Origin: Candidatus Rifleibacteriota bacterium | GTDB taxonomy: Bacteria > Muiribacteriota > Ozemobacteria > Ozemobacterales > Ozemobacteraceae | Direction of reading: 5' to 3' | DNA length: 7,051 bases | NCBI GenBank assembly: GCA_028691595.1 | Contig: JAQUZA010000161.1 | Location: 1-7,051 of the forward strand | Part shown: in pieces, positions 5,313-7,051 of the stretch | How positions within the stretch are numbered: the first letter of the stretch is position 1 | Layout of the letters: the number at the start of each line of letters is the position of its first letter | Program-made: the position numbers and the translations under genes | Notes under the pieces: model-generated | Database searches by the model: none | What the model saw: only the letters and a program-made list of their open reading frames with translations | Told to the model about the DNA's origin: nothing

Positions 5313-5640
5313 ATGGTGCCTTTGAAACGTTATTTTTTGCCCTTGTTGCTATTTTGCCTGGTGCTGATATTCAGCATAATTATTATTTTCATGGGCAGCC
5401 GAAGTCTGGCAACCAGCAAGAGTCATGCAACTGAGTTGGCCGCCATTCATACGAGAAATCTGGCACAAGCTGCCGAACAAACCATCAATTCTTTATTCAA
5501 ACGCTTCGATCACTGTCTGGTGACGGTAAAGAATGAACTGGAAACTGATCTGGCATCAGGAGGTTTAAACTTCAGACGAACTGGCGAACCTGCTCAATAA
5601 ACATGGTTGCTGATCTGATTTTCTGGTAATCAATAACCGT
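5313..5640 (+). pseudogene. Remnant of a membrane-anchored sensor (Cache-type N terminus of a signalling protein)
   Basis: The open frame from ATG 5313 to TAA 5598-5600 (95 codons) starts with basic residues and one transmembrane helix (about 7-28). A helical segment follows (ATELAAIHTRNLAQAAEQTINSLF...) of the kind that opens the periplasmic Cache/PAS-like sensor domain of diguanylate cyclases, kinases or chemoreceptors. After residue ~87 the frame turns to nonsense, but the +1 frame continues with a family-like SDELANLLNKH (5572-5604) and meets TGA at 5611-5613. A further shift gives MVADLIFW (5603-5626) and then LVINNR (5623-5640). Together these read like the expected domain with several small indels. 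The remaining sensor domain and any output domain are absent, because the sequence meets the 3' end of the convergent permease at 5643. Only the signal-anchor and first helix could be made. The exact family is not certain. Confidence 0.65.
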
Positions 5641-5642
5641 TT

Positions 5643-6488
5643 TTACAGATTCAACAAGACGATGGCGACCATCGAAACCACGATCAGAAAAACCTTTTCT
5701 CTCGTAAAAGATTCGCCCCAGATGAACCGGTCACACAGCATCGAGCCCGAAAGAACAGAAATCGCCAGAGTTGGAAACGCCACAACCGAATCTACGCTAG
5801 ACAGAGCCATCAGCAGAAACAGGCTGGTCGCCTGGTTGGGGATGCCCAGCAGCAGGCCGATTTTGACAACCCTGCCCGAAAAGCTTATGCGGTGCAGACG
5901 GGTAAAAATGGCAGCCAGCAAAAAGGCGGTAAAAAAGAGGGTCGCCAGGTAAAAATGCTGGCCGGTTTTTCCATAGAAATTATAGGCCTTGTCGATCACG
6001 CTTGAACTGCCGATCACCAGAAAAAGCAGAAAAAGCCAGCCCATGGCCTTGCCGCTGAGCATCGACCGGCTGAAGCGGCCGATTGAAATCAGAGCGACAG
6101 CCATAAGCAACAGGCCAAGAATCTGATAGAAAGAAAGGGTCTCACCAAACCACAGCACCCCCGCCATTACGGGCAGGGCCACCGAAAGCCGCATAACCGA
6201 GACGGCGATCGAAATGCCGCAGTTTTTTACGGCTTCGAAATAGAGAAGAAAGCCGCCGACATAGAGAAAAGAGTTCAACGCCCCCAGAGGAAAATCGAAA
6301 CGAGTAACATTTATGCTGTCATTGGCGACGAAAAGAACGACAGAGACCAGCGCGGCCTGAAGATAATTCATCGTCATGATTGGCAGAAACGGCAGGTCGT
6401 GCTGGCGGGCATAGCGCAAAATATTTGCAATAATCAGCGAACAGATTGCGGAAAGGGCTAGCCATGTCATGGCTTGATCATACCACAC
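5643..6488 (-). CDS. EamA/DMT-family ten-helix permease
   Basis: A 281-residue, very hydrophobic protein with about ten transmembrane helices (numbering from 6488: ~8-25, 36-55, 67-86, 93-112, 119-137, 148-166, 177-196, 207-227, 231-251, 264-281). The two halves each end with the EamA signature: FGETLSFYQILGLLLMAVAL (114-133) in the first and WGESFTREKVFLIVVSMVAI (257-276) in the second. This internal duplication and length are normal for drug/metabolite transporters of the inner membrane. The substrate cannot be inferred. The frame opens at GTG 6488 without a Shine-Dalgarno. ATG 6470 (protein beginning MTWLALSAICSLII, 275 residues) gives a more usual N terminus and may be the true start, though no strong ribosome site precedes it either. 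It follows the unrecognised gene at 6544-7051 on the same strand with a gap of 55 bases (73 to ATG 6470), so they may be co-transcribed. Its stop lies a few bases from the decayed sensor gene. Confidence 0.9.
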   Translation of the reverse strand: MWYDQAMTWLALSAICSLIIANILRYARQHDLPFLPIMTMNYLQAALVSVVLFVANDSINVTRFDFPLGALNSFLYVGGFLLYFEAVKNCGISIAVSVMRLSVALPVMAGVLWFGETLSFYQILGLLLMAVALISIGRFSRSMLSGKAMGWLFLLFLVIGSSSVIDKAYNFYGKTGQHFYLATLFFTAFLLAAIFTRLHRISFSGRVVKIGLLLGIPNQATSLFLLMALSSVDSVVAFPTLAISVLSGSMLCDRFIWGESFTREKVFLIVVSMVAIVLLNL

Positions 6489-6543
6489 CAGTCTGATGAA
6501 TTAATGTGAATCATCGGCCATGTTGGCGATTGTGATCAGAGTC

Positions 6544-7051
6544 TCATTGCCGGTTGAATGCTTTGCGCATTTTTCGCTGCTGCTTTCTGGTGGCCCTGAT
6601 CTGCTCGAATGCCTGTTTAATCTGCTCGAAAGTTCCTTCCCAGGTAAGAATCAGAGCTTTGCCGGCCTGAGTGTCTGAAAAGTTCTCGAGCAGAAGCATT
6701 GCTTTGTCATTGTCGGCAAAGCGCAGGGCAAACATTGCTTTCATGCCTTCGATGGCCTGCCGATACAGCGCGGCTTTTTCCGGGTCAGATGCCTGAAATT
6801 CATAACGGCCACGCAGCGAGTTGCCATGCGAAGTCCAGCGGGCAAATGCTTCATTGAAATGGCGTAATACGGGGCAGTAAGTCGAAAACTGGTAATTTGC
6901 GGGTACTTCGAGGGCCCGTGAAATTAAAAGCGTGCCTGGAACAAGCCCCTTGAACAAAGAGTTATCGAGGGTCATTGCCGGGCGTTCTTTATCAAGAACT
7001 TTTAGGGCGTTTTCGACGTGGCGGAGGTCAATACCCACAAGAATCTGTCGG
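6544..7051 (-). CDS. Unrecognised protein, C-terminal part, cut by the window edge
   Basis: The frame is open to the right edge. A GTG at 7038 could be a start, but the codons before it (reading RQIL then VGIDLRHVENALKVL) continue smoothly and no Shine-Dalgarno is present, so the N terminus most probably lies outside. The visible ~168 residues have no transmembrane segment. They alternate strand- and helix-like stretches: SRALEVPANYQFSTYCPVL, then GRYEFQASDPEKAALYRQAI, then GKALILTWEGTFEQIKQAFE. A strongly basic tail follows (RATRKQQRKMRKAFNRQ). The pattern of a short strand followed by a helix rich in Ala/Lys is common in uncharacterised, often exported, proteins of environmental bacteria. 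I do not recognise the family and assign no function. It lies upstream of the permease on the same strand and may share its transcript. Confidence 0.65.
   Translation of the reverse strand, partial: RQILVGIDLRHVENALKVLDKERPAMTLDNSLFKGLVPGTLLISRALEVPANYQFSTYCPVLRHFNEAFARWTSHGNSLRGRYEFQASDPEKAALYRQAIEGMKAMFALRFADNDKAMLLLENFSDTQAGKALILTWEGTFEQIKQAFEQIRATRKQQRKMRKAFNRQ

Noticed and set aside
5662..5952. A 96-codon plus-strand frame opposite the permease.
   Set aside because: It is antisense to a clear ten-helix permease, is rich in Arg and Thr as expected of a shadow frame, and has no ribosome site.

Overview
This window comes from a bacterial chromosome of moderate, roughly balanced base composition. 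It has strong AGGAGG-type ribosome binding sites, sigma70-like promoters and a large multi-PAS hybrid histidine kinase. The phylum cannot be fixed from the sequence. The style (multi-PAS hybrid kinase, HI1419/HI1420-type toxin-antitoxin genes, a membrane-anchored sensor remnant, an unrecognised protein in tandem with an EamA permease) fits an environmental Gram-negative such as a Desulfobacterota-like or other deep-branching lineage, but this is only an impression. No rRNA, tRNA, CRISPR array or insertion sequence was recognised. The window reads as an accessory or eroding region: two of its eight gene-like features are visibly broken.

Left part (1-1524). A short non-coding stretch carries a rho-independent-type terminator (129-160) whose left arm can also pair with upstream sequence, giving two mutually exclusive hairpins. 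Next come a near-perfect palindrome (180-206), a good promoter (230-258) and a two-gene toxin-antitoxin locus. In that locus the toxin (265-387) has lost its middle by an in-frame deletion, while the antitoxin (384-689) is intact and still translationally coupled to the remnant. A convergent small zinc-ribbon protein (782-1162, minus strand) follows, then about 360 bases without a convincing gene.

Centre (1525-5185). A soluble hybrid sensor kinase (minus strand, GAF-like region, three PAS domains, HisKA, HATPase, REC) has its own TTATAA-box-type promoter (TATAAT, minus strand), a 140-base leader and a TTG start fixed by a perfect Shine-Dalgarno sequence. It is divergent from a two-helix membrane protein of the DUF3592 type that carries an unusual lysine-rich insert. 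The intergenic region between them holds a second, diverged copy (4387-4409) of the palindrome found upstream of the toxin-antitoxin locus.

Right part (5186-7051). A promoter and the first ~90 codons of a membrane-anchored sensor (Cache/GGDEF-type N terminus) run into frameshifts and stop codons and end at the 3' end of a convergent EamA/DMT permease (5643-6488, minus). Behind the permease on the same strand lies the C-terminal part of an unrecognised protein that runs off the window edge (6544-7051, minus).

No clearly new multi-gene system is visible. The most distinctive signals are the toxin-deleted toxin-antitoxin locus, the two-copy TGAGGT-N11-ACCTCA palindrome in front of unrelated genes, and the competing hairpins at 91-149.
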